A stretch of 64,000 nt of DNA from Clostridium mediterraneense (lineage in GTDB: Bacteria; Bacillota; Clostridia; Clostridiales; Clostridiaceae). The notes beneath the pieces were generated by a model, which saw only the letters and a list, made by a program, of their open reading frames with translations, had not been told where the DNA came from and made no database searches. Made by a program: the position numbers and the translations under genes. The stretch covers positions 373,640 through 437,639 of the forward strand of contig NZ_LT594785.1 in NCBI RefSeq assembly GCF_900091705.1. Direction: 5' to 3'. Positions 25,573-34,257 of this stretch are shown piece by piece; position 1 is the stretch's first letter, and every line of letters starts with the position of its first letter.

Positions 25573-26346
25573 ATGAAGTCTATATTATTTAGTGTTGCAG
25601 GTTTTAATATTTATGGATATGGTCTAATGATTGCTATTGGTATAGTTATAGCTGTTTGGTTATTTATGAAAAGAACTAAGGATAGGGGTTATAATGAAGA
25701 TCATATTTTAAATATGATAATAATTACTATAATTTTTGGGATACTAGGTGGAAAGGTATTTTACATATTAACAGATTTTAAACATATAGCTAGCAATCCA
25801 AGTATTATAATTGAGCAATTTGGTTACGGTTTTGTAATATATGGTGCTATAATTTTTGGTATTGTAAGTGTATTCTTATATAGTAAGAAAAAAAAGTGGA
25901 GTACTTTAGAAGTATTTGATTTATTAGTACCTGAAGTAGCACTTGCACAGGGATTTGGAAGAATTGGATGTTTATTAGCAGGATGTTGCTATGGAGCCAT
26001 AACAAATGGACCTTTATACATAGTATTTCCATATGGAGGATTAGCACCAGTAGGAGAGCATTTATATCCAACTCAAGTGTATTCATTTATCTTTGATTTT
26101 TTATTATCTGTATTTTTATTTTGGTATAGTAAGAAAAAATCAAAGAAACTTGGAGATACCACATCTATGTATTTAATAATATATAGTATAGGAAGATTTC
26201 TAGTGGAGTTTTTAAGAAATGACCCTAGAGGAGAAATTGGAATATTAAGTACATCTCAATTTATATCAATATTTATATTAATTGCAGGAGTACTTCTTTT
26301 AAATAGAGATAAACTTAAAGGGAGAAAGAGTAGAAGTGAATATTAA
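25573..26346 (+). CDS. lgt: Prolipoprotein diacylglyceryl transferase
   Basis: 257-residue polytopic membrane enzyme that transfers diacylglycerol from phosphatidylglycerol to the lipobox cysteine of pre-lipoproteins, the first step of lipoprotein maturation. It has seven predicted helices; the Lgt signature GFGRIGCLLAGCCYG (about 130-145) and the HLYPTQVYSF stretch are both present, as is the late ...GRFLVEFLRNDPRGE. The start ATG follows GGAGGG closely. The next gene overlaps its 3' end by 11 bases, indicating translational coupling. Confidence 0.95.
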   Translation: MKSILFSVAGFNIYGYGLMIAIGIVIAVWLFMKRTKDRGYNEDHILNMIIITIIFGILGGKVFYILTDFKHIASNPSIIIEQFGYGFVIYGAIIFGIVSVFLYSKKKKWSTLEVFDLLVPEVALAQGFGRIGCLLAGCCYGAITNGPLYIVFPYGGLAPVGEHLYPTQVYSFIFDFLLSVFLFWYSKKKSKKLGDTTSMYLIIYSIGRFLVEFLRNDPRGEIGILSTSQFISIFILIAGVLLLNRDKLKGRKSRSEY

Positions 26347-27175
26347 GAAGATTTCAATAGTTGCTATTATAGCAATAATTATTATTGCTATTTGTACTGG
26401 CTTTAGTATGTTTAATCAGATAGCAGTAAGACTAGGATTAAGAAATAATTACTTTAATTATTTCAAACAAGGTGTAGTAACTGAGGTTGCAATGCAAAGT
26501 ACAAGAGACCCAGGATTTAAGATTGTTGTTACAGAACCAACTGCAATACAAGATGTATATAAGGTTTTATCATCTGGTAGACTTGTACCAGCTAGTGATA
26601 AGAGTAAATTACAACCAGATTATATAGTTGAAATATATGAAGGAAATCAAGTATCAAAATATGATTATGTTGCTGGAACAACTGGTGGAAGTACTGGAAA
26701 CTTCTATAATGGAGACCAAGTATTCCATTTATCAAAGAGACTTGATAATGAAATAATCCAAAACCTATCATTTATTCAAAAGCCAAGAGATTTTAATACT
26801 ATTTACTATGATTCAATTTTAGATGTATTAAAATTAGATAAAGCTCAACTTACACAAGGTAACGCAAAAGTTGCAGTTAATTTACTTGATGACTATTTAT
26901 GTACTAAGTTCTTATTATCAGTTGATATACAAAACTTCTTAGAACAAGCAAGACAAATAGTACCAGGTATAGAAACTATGAACCATGATAGAAGTAAATA
27001 TGATATAATAGTAAATGTACAAAATTATGGTTTTACTACTAAAACTTTCAAAACAATCATAACTATAAATGATAAATTGAATAATTCAGAAAAACAATAT
27101 TATGTACAAGGAGATTTTACAAATTCTTGGAATATAGAGGTATTTAATTCAATGCCTCAATCATGGAATAATTAA
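26336..27175 (+). CDS. Membrane-anchored extracytoplasmic protein, unknown function
   Basis: 279 residues beginning at GTG 26336 inside the end of lgt (11-base overlap, GGAGAAAG upstream). One N-terminal hydrophobic segment (about 7-27) precedes a hydrophilic extracytoplasmic region with a Gly-rich bend (VAGTTGGSTGNFYNGDQ). There is no lipobox, although it is coupled to lgt. I do not recognise a domain. Coupling to lgt and the following mrp gene (14-base gap) indicates an lgt-orf-mrp operon. Confidence 0.75.
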   Translation: MNIKKISIVAIIAIIIIAICTGFSMFNQIAVRLGLRNNYFNYFKQGVVTEVAMQSTRDPGFKIVVTEPTAIQDVYKVLSSGRLVPASDKSKLQPDYIVEIYEGNQVSKYDYVAGTTGGSTGNFYNGDQVFHLSKRLDNEIIQNLSFIQKPRDFNTIYYDSILDVLKLDKAQLTQGNAKVAVNLLDDYLCTKFLLSVDIQNFLEQARQIVPGIETMNHDRSKYDIIVNVQNYGFTTKTFKTIITINDKLNNSEKQYYVQGDFTNSWNIEVFNSMPQSWNN

Positions 27176-27189
27176 AAGGGGGAATTCAT

Positions 27190-28038
27190 ATGCCAGATTG
27201 TTCAGGATGCCCTAGTAAAAATAGCTGTTCATCAGCTAATACAGGAAAGTCATGTCCAAGTGACGTAATGCAAAAAATAATGCCAAAATACGGCAATATT
27301 AAAAATATAATAGGGGTTGCAAGTGGAAAAGGTGGAGTAGGTAAATCTACTGTTACTGGAATAATTGCAACAACATTAGCCAGCAATGGATATAAAGTAG
27401 GAGTTTTAGATGCAGATATAACAGGTCCATCAATGCCAAGAATCTTTGGTATACATGATAAAAGAGCTTATATGACACCTGTTGATGATAAAAGCTTTAA
27501 ATTTGAACCAGTTGTAACTAAGAGTGGAATTAAAGTAATTTCAATGAATCTTGTTAATGAAGCTGAAGAGGATCCAGTTATTTGGAGAGGTCCTGTTGTT
27601 ACAAGAGTTTTAAATCAACTTTATACTGAAACAAATTGGGAAGAACTTGATTATCTTTTAATAGATATGCCACCAGGTACAGGTGATGTTAATTTAACTT
27701 TAATGCAAAGTTATCCAATTAAGGAGTTAGTAATAGTTTCTACTCCTCAAGATATGGTTTCTATGATAGTTAAGAAAATAATCAAGATGGCTAATAAAGT
27801 AGGTGTTAATGTAAGAGGTGTTGTAGAAAACATGGCTTATATAGAATGTGATTGTGGCAAAAAGATGAATGTATTTAGCAGAAAATCTTCAGAAGAACAT
27901 GCAGAGTACTTAGATTTACCTTTAATCGCAGAATTACCTATAAATTTAGATTTAACAGAAGCATTAGAAGAAGGTAGAGCAGAAGAATATATAAGTGATA
28001 ATCCTTTATATTCAAGCTTATTCTCAGCTTTATATTAA
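27190..28038 (+). CDS. Mrp/Nbp35 family ATPase, iron-sulfur carrier type
   Basis: 282-residue P-loop ATPase of the Mrp/NBP35/ApbC group that carries and donates Fe-S clusters. An N-terminal cysteine cluster (CSGCPSKNSC, residues 4-13) resembles the NBP35-type extension. The deviant Walker A SGKGGVGKST is at about 45-54, the switch region LLIDMPPGTGDVNLT at about 157, and a CDCGKKM pair near the C-terminus probably coordinates the bridging cluster. ATG 27190 follows AGGGGG. Last gene of the lgt operon; fits the large Fe-S enzyme load of an anaerobe. Confidence 0.93.
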   Translation: MPDCSGCPSKNSCSSANTGKSCPSDVMQKIMPKYGNIKNIIGVASGKGGVGKSTVTGIIATTLASNGYKVGVLDADITGPSMPRIFGIHDKRAYMTPVDDKSFKFEPVVTKSGIKVISMNLVNEAEEDPVIWRGPVVTRVLNQLYTETNWEELDYLLIDMPPGTGDVNLTLMQSYPIKELVIVSTPQDMVSMIVKKIIKMANKVGVNVRGVVENMAYIECDCGKKMNVFSRKSSEEHAEYLDLPLIAELPINLDLTEALEEGRAEEYISDNPLYSSLFSALY

Positions 28039-28041
28039 TAT

Positions 28042-28073
28042 AAAAAGGTGTCTCATAGGAGACACCTTTTTTT
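28042..28073. terminator. Terminator after mrp (serves convergent padR too)
   Basis: Stem AAGGTGTCTC with GAGACACCTT, loop ATAG, T-run on the plus strand and A-run before the stem. Confidence 0.9.
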
Positions 28074-28090
28074 AATTATCTAATTAAATT

Positions 28091-28516
28091 TTAATATAAA
28101 TCATTATAGATGATTGTAAAAACTTTAAGAGCTTCTTCAATCTTATTTTGTAGAAGTTCTTTTTTATGCTCAAATTCTTTTAAACCTTCATCAGTTAAAG
28201 TATAAATCTTTTGAAATTTTTTTTCAGGATTATCCCAAGCTCCAATTATAAGTCCTTGTTTTTCTAGTTTTTTTAGTTGTGGATAAATTCCACCAGTACT
28301 AGGAATCCAAAGACCCTTGGTTCTTGCTCCTATTTGCTTTGCAATGTCATTTCCATTAGTGGGACCTAGGCTCAAGATGTAAAGTAAATATATTGGAAGT
28401 AGACCTTTTGTAAAGACTTGTCCAACTGCATCTTTTTCTTTCTGAACTTTTTTTAATTCATTTAGTTTCATTTTATATTCTTCATAAAGTTTTTTTTCTT
28501 CAGCCTTAATATCCAT
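28091..28516 (-). CDS. PadR family transcriptional regulator
   Basis: 141-residue winged-helix repressor. The PadR core (about 45-110) shows LLPIYLLYILSLGPTNGNDI, STGGIYPQLKKLEKQGLI and KIYTLTDEGLKEFEHKK, with charged helices on both sides for dimerisation. The start at ATG 28516 has AAGGA nine bases upstream. The in-frame ATG at 28525 sits directly on that site. It is the second gene of an operon with degV (18-base gap) and may autoregulate through the inverted repeats at 29438-29461. Confidence 0.87.
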   Translation of the reverse strand: MDIKAEEKKLYEEYKMKLNELKKVQKEKDAVGQVFTKGLLPIYLLYILSLGPTNGNDIAKQIGARTKGLWIPSTGGIYPQLKKLEKQGLIIGAWDNPEKKFQKIYTLTDEGLKEFEHKKELLQNKIEEALKVFTIIYNDLY

Positions 28517-28533
28517 TTTTAACATTCCTTATA

Positions 28534-29379
28534 CTAAATTTCTTTTTGATAAGCAAAAGCAAGCATTCCAGGACCAGCATGAACCCCCATAGCAGGACCA
28601 ATTTCACGAATTTCTAAATTTTTAATATTATTATTACCTATAAAACTTTGCATTAAAGCTTCTGCTTCAAGCCTTGCGTTTCCATGTAGGATATAAAGAT
28701 TACAAGCTCCTTTTTTCACAAGCCCATCAGCTAAGTCTTTAATTTTCTTTAGTGATTGTTTTCTTCCTCTTGCCTTATCAATAGTGATATAAGCACCATC
28801 TTCACCAACAGTTATTATTGGTTTAAGATGAAGTAGTTGGCCAATAGTTCCAGCTACTTTTCCTATTCTACCACCCTTTCTTAAATATTCTAAAGTATTT
28901 AATGTATAATAACCAGTTGTTTTTTCTCTAATTGATGGAAGAGCATCACATATCTCTTCAAATGATTTGCCTTGTTTAGCAAATTCTAAAGCTTTTAAAA
29001 CTATACATCCAAGAGGGTATCCAATAATGCCACTATCAAATAGTGTATATTCAAAATTAGTTCTTTCTTGAATTTGAAGTCTAACAGCATTCATAGTTCC
29101 TGATAATGAATTTGATATAAATATACCAATAACATGAGTATAACCTTCTGCTTCTATTTTATCAAAGATTTTATCCATATATTCTGGGCTTGGAAGTGAT
29201 GTTGTTGGTGTTTCTACATCAAGGGTTTCATATACTTCACTAGGTGATATATCAAGATGATCTAAATACTCTCTATCTTTATAGATTATTCTAAGAGGTA
29301 AAAGAAAAATGCCCTTTTGTTCTCTTTCCTCTTTTGATAAATCAGATGAACTATCTGTTAATATAGCTATTTTTTGCAT
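28534..29379 (-). CDS. DegV family fatty-acid-binding protein
   Basis: 281-residue DegV/FakB-type protein that binds one fatty acid, usually for presentation to a FakA kinase. The N-terminal KIAILTDSSSDLSKEE and the TTSLPSPEYM and GIFISNSLSGTMNAVRL motifs line the lipid pocket in this family. The C-terminal half has GRIGKVAGTIGQLLHLKPII. ATG 29379 follows AAGGGGGAG; an upstream in-frame start at 29400 is inside or before that site. No FakA gene is in the window. It forms an operon with the downstream padR gene. Confidence 0.92.
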   Translation of the reverse strand: MQKIAILTDSSSDLSKEEREQKGIFLLPLRIIYKDREYLDHLDISPSEVYETLDVETPTTSLPSPEYMDKIFDKIEAEGYTHVIGIFISNSLSGTMNAVRLQIQERTNFEYTLFDSGIIGYPLGCIVLKALEFAKQGKSFEEICDALPSIREKTTGYYTLNTLEYLRKGGRIGKVAGTIGQLLHLKPIITVGEDGAYITIDKARGRKQSLKKIKDLADGLVKKGACNLYILHGNARLEAEALMQSFIGNNNIKNLEIREIGPAMGVHAGPGMLAFAYQKEI

Positions 29380-29425
29380 TAAAGTCTCCCCCTTCAACAA
29401 TACATTCCAGTATTAATTAATCAAA

Positions 29426-29461
29426 ATTATAGCACAAGTGATAACTATATCACTAGTGATA
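29426..29461 (-). promoter_or_regulatory. degV-padR promoter with triple operator-like half-sites
   Basis: Minus-strand -10 TATAAT is at 29426-29431. The -35/spacer area is covered by three 7-base half-sites AGTGATA (29438-29444), TATCACT (29448-29454) and AGTGATA (29455-29461). The last two form a perfect 14-bp palindrome. They are likely operators for the PadR repressor encoded in the same operon. Confidence 0.6.
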
Positions 29462-29541
29462 ATGTTTAAAATTTTGAAAATATTTAAGGATTGTTCAACA
29501 ATTCTAATAAATTAACAAATATTATAGTTTTATAAGGTGCT

Positions 29542-29580
29542 ATAAAATAAAAAAGCAATCAAAATTTAATTGATTGCTTT
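29542..29580 (-). terminator. Terminator overlapping the end of the 39-aa ORF
   Basis: Minus-strand stem AAAGCAATCAA (29570-29580) with TTGATTGCTTT (29552-29562), followed by T-rich bases. The stop codon lies at the stem-loop border. Confidence 0.85.
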
Positions 29581-29685
29581 AAGAGTATCTATAATTTTAA
29601 GTTCATCTTTTAAAATGCTATAAAATACTAATAAAAAAATTAATAACAGCGTGGTTATTATAAATTTAAATTTTTGTTTTTTCAT
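29566..29685 (-). CDS. 39-residue single-span membrane protein
   Basis: Begins at ATG 29685 with AAGGAGAT at good distance, encodes MKKQKFKF then a hydrophobic helix (IITTLLLIFLLVFYSIL) and a short charged tail. The terminator hairpin directly overlaps its end. Both signals support a real small gene; a longer frame starting at 29748 lacks such a site. It lies between the terminator of the TSUP gene and degV's upstream region. Function unknown; could be a small membrane regulator or a toxin-like peptide. Confidence 0.6.
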   Translation of the reverse strand: MKKQKFKFIITTLLLIFLLVFYSILKDELKIIDTLKAIN

Positions 29686-29734
29686 AAAAAATATCTCCTT
29701 ATCCATATTATTAGCAATAATAGAAGGAGATATA

Positions 29735-29766
29735 ACAAAAAAGCCCACCTATATATTAGGTAGACT
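29735..29766 (-). terminator. Terminator of the TSUP permease gene
   Basis: Minus-strand stem AAGTCTACCTA with TAGGTGGGCTT (G-T pairs tolerated), followed by six T. Confidence 0.75.
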
Positions 29767-29775
29767 TATATATTT

Positions 29776-30495
29776 TTAGAAAATAGTAATAAACTCTTTT
29801 ATTAAAATAAATATTAAAATTAATTTATAGGTTATATCTATAGTTTTATGAGTAACCTTTTTATTAAAGTAAGTTCCTATTCTGCATCCTACTAATGCTC
29901 CAGGAATCATGTAAAGTGCATATGTAAAATTAGTATATCCTCTAACATAGTAGTTTGAAACTGTAATAATTGTGCTTATAAATATTAAGTACATTGTTGT
30001 AGCAGCAGCTTTTTTATTACATAAACTATAGAATGCTATAAGTATAGGGATTAAGATAACTCCACCACCAATTCCAAATAGTCCAGATATAATTCCTATT
30101 CCAAGGCCTACAATTGGTTTTGTGTAGTTTGGAAGAATTATTTTAGGTAGCTTGTCCTTTATAAATGTTAAGATTCCCAATAGAACCAGTAATACTATAA
30201 AAAATAAATGAAATTCCGGTATTGTTATATTATTGTTTATGTAAACTCCAAAACTTGCTCCTGGAATTATTCCAAGTGCAAATAGTAAAGATGTTTTAAA
30301 ATCACCTTGTTTTCTTCTAGCAAATATTATTGTTGATAGTAAGCTCATAAAAAACATAGTTAAATCCACATTAACAGAGATAAGTGCTTTAGGGACACCA
30401 AGTGTTAGTAGAAATGGGATTATTAAAAGGTCTCCTCCAAGTCCAACAAGACCTCCTATGCTAGTTGCAGCTAAAGCTATTAAAAAATAAATCAT
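29776..30495 (-). CDS. TSUP (TauE/SafE) family permease
   Basis: 239-residue membrane protein with about eight helices in two similar halves. The paired motifs GGLVGLGGDLLIIPFLL (about 14-30) and GIGIISGLFGIGGGVILIPIL (about 132-152) mark the two repeats of the TauE/SafE family, which exports or imports sulfite, sulfonates or related sulfur anions. GGAG precedes the ATG. Monocistronic, with its own terminator. Substrate unknown. Confidence 0.9.
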   Translation of the reverse strand: MIYFLIALAATSIGGLVGLGGDLLIIPFLLTLGVPKALISVNVDLTMFFMSLLSTIIFARRKQGDFKTSLLFALGIIPGASFGVYINNNITIPEFHLFFIVLLVLLGILTFIKDKLPKIILPNYTKPIVGLGIGIISGLFGIGGGVILIPILIAFYSLCNKKAAATTMYLIFISTIITVSNYYVRGYTNFTYALYMIPGALVGCRIGTYFNKKVTHKTIDITYKLILIFILIKEFITIF

Positions 30496-30773
30496 AAAAA
30501 TTTCTCCTATGTTGTTTCATCATTTGTTGTACAAATAATAATAACAGGAATATTAATTAAATGCAAATGATTTGCAATAACATTTATGATGAATGTCGAA
30601 GTTTGTCTTACTAAATTTGGAAATAATATAAGTTTTATATGAAAAAGTCAACTTCCAAAAAATTGAACAAGATAAAGGAATTTAGAGCATAAATGACTTA
30701 AATTAATTTAAGTTTGTTAAATAGTATTTTTATAAAATTAGTAATTAAAAATTAAGTAGTTTATAATAATAAG
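30496..30773. other. AT-rich region between the divergent TSUP gene and nrdD
   Basis: No gene seen. The part near the TSUP start presumably holds its promoter; the nrdD control elements begin at 30774. Confidence 0.5.
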
Positions 30774-30821
30774 GCACTATATATTGTATTGACAATAATT
30801 ACATATCACTATATATAGTAA
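30774..30821 (+). promoter_or_regulatory. Two NrdR boxes upstream of nrdD
   Basis: Box 1 GCACTATATATTGTAT (30774-30789) and box 2 TCACTATATATAGTAA (30806-30821) resemble the NrdR consensus ACACTATATATAGTGT. They are 32 bp apart centre to centre (three helical turns), the standard arrangement for NrdR. Box 2 covers the -10 element. Confidence 0.85.
30789..30817 (+). promoter_or_regulatory. Promoter of nrdD
   Basis: TTGACA (30789-30794), 17-base spacer, TATATA (30812-30817), overlapping the NrdR boxes. Confidence 0.82.
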
Positions 30822-30861
30822 GGAGTTTGAGAGGCTCTAAATTAATTAGGAGGAGATAGTT

Positions 30862-32979
30862 GTGCCAAAAGTTATAAAAAGAGATGGAAGAGAATCCAGT
30901 TTTGATATTGAAAAAATAGCAAATGCTATAAGAAAATCTGCTAGAGATGTAGGAGAAGAATTAGAACTTTGTGATTTACAAGAAATCGCAAGAGGGGTTC
31001 TAGGTTATATAAATGAGAATGAACAACAAGAGATTACTGTTGAAGAAATTCAAAACCTTGTTGAAAAATCATTAAAGAAAAATGGCTATGGACATATAGC
31101 AGCAAATTACTCAAGTTATAGAGCAGAAAGAACAAGAGTAAGACAAATAAAATCAGATTTAATGAAAGCCATAAGCAAAATTGGAGTGGAAACAGATAGA
31201 GATAATGCTAATGTAGGAAATAATTTCTCTTCAAAGCTTCTTAGAATAGCTTCAGAATCTAATAAATGGCATAATCTTGCTACAATGCCAAAACATTTAG
31301 CAAAGGCACATGAAAATGGAGATATCTACCTTCATGATTTAGATTCTTATAATTTAACAATAAACTGTCTTCACATTCCAACAAAGGAAGTGTTAGAAAA
31401 TGGTGTTAATACAGGATACGGAACTTTAAATGTTCCAAAGAGAATAGAAACAGCAGCAGAGCTTAGTTGTATATTACTTCAATCAACTCAAAATGATATG
31501 TTTGGAGGACAGGCTCATCCTGATTTTGATAATGATATGGCTATTTTTATAAAGCCTACTAGAGATGAAATAAGAAATGAATATATAGAACTTGGAATAG
31601 ATGAAAGTAAATTAGAAGAATTAGTAGAAAAGAAATTAAGACAAAGAGTTCATCAAGCTATGCAAGGTGTAGTTTATAACCTTAATACTATGCATAGTAG
31701 AGCTGGGTCACAAGTACCTTTTAGTTCAATAAATCTTGGAATTCCTAATTCAGAAGATGCAGCATTAGTTTGTGAAATTTTCTTAAGAGAATATGAAAAA
31801 GGTCTTGGAAAAGGTGAACAACCAATTTTCCCTAATATAATATTTAGGGTAAAAGAAGGAGTAAATAGAGAAGAAAATGATCCATATCACTATTTATATA
31901 AAATAGCTTGTGAAGTTGCAGCTAAAAGAATGAATCCAACATTTATGAATATAGATGCTGATTTTAATAAAGAATATTATGATAGAGGATATATGCCAGC
32001 TACAATGGGATGTAGAACATATATCATGAGTAATATTAATGGTGAGCCAGGTTGCAAAGGAAGAGGTAATATTGCTCCAACAACTATAAACTTACCTAGA
32101 ATAGGTATACTTGCAAAAGCTAATATTGATAAATTCTTTGAACTTTTAGATGAAAGATTAGAAACAGCTAAGGAATCATTATTACATAGATATAGTATCC
32201 TTAAAAATTTAAGAGTTAAAGATTTACCTTTTGTTGCAGGTCAAGGTCTTTTAAAAGGCTCAGAAGGGCTTTCACAAGATGATTCAATTGAACCTATCCT
32301 AAAACAAGGAAGCTATGGAATAGGCTTTATAGGACTTGCTGAGGCTCTTATAGCTTTAACAGGAAAGCATCATGGAGAAGATGATAATTCTAGAGAACTT
32401 GGAGAAAGAGTAATAACTCATATTAGAAAATATACTGATAAAATTTCAAAAGAAACTCAGCTTAACTGGAGTTGTTATGCTACACCAGCAGAAGGTTTAT
32501 CAGGTAAGTTTATCAAACAAGACCAAAAAGTATTTGGAATTATAAAGGGAGTTACAGATAGAGAGTACTATACAAATAGTTATCATGTACCTGTTTATCA
32601 TCCAATATCAATAACTAGAAAAATTGATATAGAAGCTCCATATCATAAACTTTGTAATGCTGGACATATAAGTTATCTAGAAGTTGATGATTGTCCAACA
32701 GGTGAAGTTATAATGGATATACTTAATTATGCTTATAAGAAAACTAATATAAGCTACTTAGGTATTAACTTCCATATTAGATACTGTAAGAAGTGCGGAA
32801 CTTATCTAAAAAATAATGAAAGTAAATGTACAGAATGTGGTTCTACTGAAATTCAAGGAGTTTCAAGAGTTACAGGTTATTTAAGTCTTGACGAAAGATT
32901 TGGTCCTGGTAAATATGGAGAAAGAGCAGATAGAATTTCTCATAACGAATCACATAAAAAAGCTTATTATAATGTATAA
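30862..32979 (+). CDS. nrdD: Anaerobic ribonucleoside-triphosphate reductase
   Basis: 705-residue class III reductase that makes dNTPs without oxygen using a glycyl radical. The N-terminal ATP-cone (VIKRDGRESSFDIEKIANAIRK, about 3-90) is the allosteric activity site. The catalytic barrel follows, and the C-terminal zinc-binding cysteines (CKKC and CTEC, about 648-664) precede RVTGYL, whose Gly at about 672 is the radical site. GTG 30862 follows AGGAGGAG. The NrdR boxes over the promoter imply dATP/ATP-responsive repression. Its activase NrdG is not adjacent but is encoded at 49593-50096. Confidence 0.96.
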   Translation: MPKVIKRDGRESSFDIEKIANAIRKSARDVGEELELCDLQEIARGVLGYINENEQQEITVEEIQNLVEKSLKKNGYGHIAANYSSYRAERTRVRQIKSDLMKAISKIGVETDRDNANVGNNFSSKLLRIASESNKWHNLATMPKHLAKAHENGDIYLHDLDSYNLTINCLHIPTKEVLENGVNTGYGTLNVPKRIETAAELSCILLQSTQNDMFGGQAHPDFDNDMAIFIKPTRDEIRNEYIELGIDESKLEELVEKKLRQRVHQAMQGVVYNLNTMHSRAGSQVPFSSINLGIPNSEDAALVCEIFLREYEKGLGKGEQPIFPNIIFRVKEGVNREENDPYHYLYKIACEVAAKRMNPTFMNIDADFNKEYYDRGYMPATMGCRTYIMSNINGEPGCKGRGNIAPTTINLPRIGILAKANIDKFFELLDERLETAKESLLHRYSILKNLRVKDLPFVAGQGLLKGSEGLSQDDSIEPILKQGSYGIGFIGLAEALIALTGKHHGEDDNSRELGERVITHIRKYTDKISKETQLNWSCYATPAEGLSGKFIKQDQKVFGIIKGVTDREYYTNSYHVPVYHPISITRKIDIEAPYHKLCNAGHISYLEVDDCPTGEVIMDILNYAYKKTNISYLGINFHIRYCKKCGTYLKNNESKCTECGSTEIQGVSRVTGYLSLDERFGPGKYGERADRISHNESHKKAYYNV

Positions 32980-33051
32980 AAAAGTTTTTTTCACATAAAA
33001 TACTATTGCATGGATAATATTTAAACTCTTTTAATTATTATTCTTACAAGG

Positions 33052-33087
33052 GCTACATGGGGACACAACCATGTAGCTTTTATTTTA
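33052..33087 (+). terminator. Terminator of nrdD
   Basis: Nine-base perfect stem GCTACATGG (33052-33060) with CCATGTAGC (33069-33077), then T-rich run. Confidence 0.88.
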
Positions 33088-33098
33088 TTTAGAAAAAA

Positions 33099-33138
33099 CA
33101 CGAACAAACCACTAATATTTTCTATTGATTTATTCGTG
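33099..33138. promoter_or_regulatory. PurBox-like inverted repeat upstream of adenosine deaminase
   Basis: CACGAACAAA (33099-33108) faces TTTATTCGTG (33129-33138), 9 of 10 positions matching. The CGAA cores and roughly 35-bp span resemble the paired PurBoxes bound by Gram-positive PurR. The position just before a purine gene supports this. Motif evidence only. Confidence 0.45.
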
Positions 33139-33204
33139 ATTTATGATAGAATTAAAAACAATAAATTTCGGATTAATCATTTTTAAATAAAAAGGGGAGA
33201 TACT

Positions 33205-34200
33205 ATGATAAGATTTAATGAATTACCTAAAATAGAATTACACTGTCATTTAGATGGTTGTTTAAGAACAAATACAGTTTTAGAATTAGCTAAAAAAGAT
33301 AATATTGAGCTAGAAACTTATAATTACGAAGAGTTAGAAAACTTACTTGTAGTACCTGATGACTGTGAGTCATTAGATGTTTATCTTAGAAGATTTGATT
33401 TAACTGGATCAGTTATGCAATCTAAGGAAAATTTAAAAAGAGTAGCTTATGAATTAATAGAAGATGTTAATAGAGAAAATGTTAAATATATAGAAATAAG
33501 ATTTGCACCATTATTCCATAAAGAAAAAGGGCTTTCAACAGAAGAAGTTATACAAGCTGTCCTTGATGGAATGAAGCTTGGAGAAGAAAAGTTTGGTGTT
33601 AAGAGTAATTTAATAATATGTATTATGAGACATCATGATTTAGAAAGTGGCTTTAAATTAATAGAAGAAGCTAAGAAATTTATAGGTAAAGGAGTAGTTG
33701 CTGTAGATCTTGCAGGTGTTGAACTCGAAGGTTTCGCTCCAAAATATAAGGAAATGTTCGATAAGGCTAAAGCATATGGATTTAGAGTAACAGTTCATGC
33801 TGGAGAAACTGGTTTTTCACAAAATGTTATTGATGCTATAGAGCTTTTAGGAGCAGAAAGAATTGGTCATGCTGTTGCAATTCAAAATGATTTAAAAGCT
33901 TATAATACTGTTAAAGATAATAAAGTTACTTTAGAGATGTGTCCTAAGAGTAATTTAGATACTAAAGCAGTTAAGAATTATGGAAGTCATCCAATTAGAA
34001 GATTTCTTGATGAAGGACTTGAAGTTAATCTAAGTACAGATAATAGAACTGTTTCTAATATAGATTTAGCAACAGAATGTAAAAATTTAAATGAACAAAA
34101 TGAAATTAGTTATGAGGATTACAAAAAGATATATCTTAATAGTGTTAGAGGTGCTTTTTGTGATGAAGAAACTAAAAAGTGGCTTGAAAGCTTAATCTAA
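33205..34200 (+). CDS. add: Adenosine deaminase
   Basis: 331-residue zinc enzyme that converts adenosine and deoxyadenosine to inosine forms in purine salvage. Metal and catalytic residues are visible: KIELHCHLDGCLR at the N-terminus, His in TVHAGETGFSQN (about 198), HAVAIQ (about 221) and the Asp pair in LSTDNRTVS (about 278). Length is typical. ATG 33205 follows AAGGGGAG. Monocistronic, with its own terminator. It complements the purine nucleoside phosphorylase and nucleoside transporter at 61.5-63.6 kb. Confidence 0.95.
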   Translation: MIRFNELPKIELHCHLDGCLRTNTVLELAKKDNIELETYNYEELENLLVVPDDCESLDVYLRRFDLTGSVMQSKENLKRVAYELIEDVNRENVKYIEIRFAPLFHKEKGLSTEEVIQAVLDGMKLGEEKFGVKSNLIICIMRHHDLESGFKLIEEAKKFIGKGVVAVDLAGVELEGFAPKYKEMFDKAKAYGFRVTVHAGETGFSQNVIDAIELLGAERIGHAVAIQNDLKAYNTVKDNKVTLEMCPKSNLDTKAVKNYGSHPIRRFLDEGLEVNLSTDNRTVSNIDLATECKNLNEQNEISYEDYKKIYLNSVRGAFCDEETKKWLESLI

Positions 34201-34232
34201 AAAAGGCTATCTCGGAAGAGATAGCTTTTTTT
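34201..34232 (+). terminator. Terminator of add
   Basis: Stem AAGGCTATCTC/GAGATAGCTTT type pairing with GGAA loop, then T-run. Confidence 0.9.
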
Positions 34233-34257
34233 ATCTTAAAATTTAATTTAATTGATT

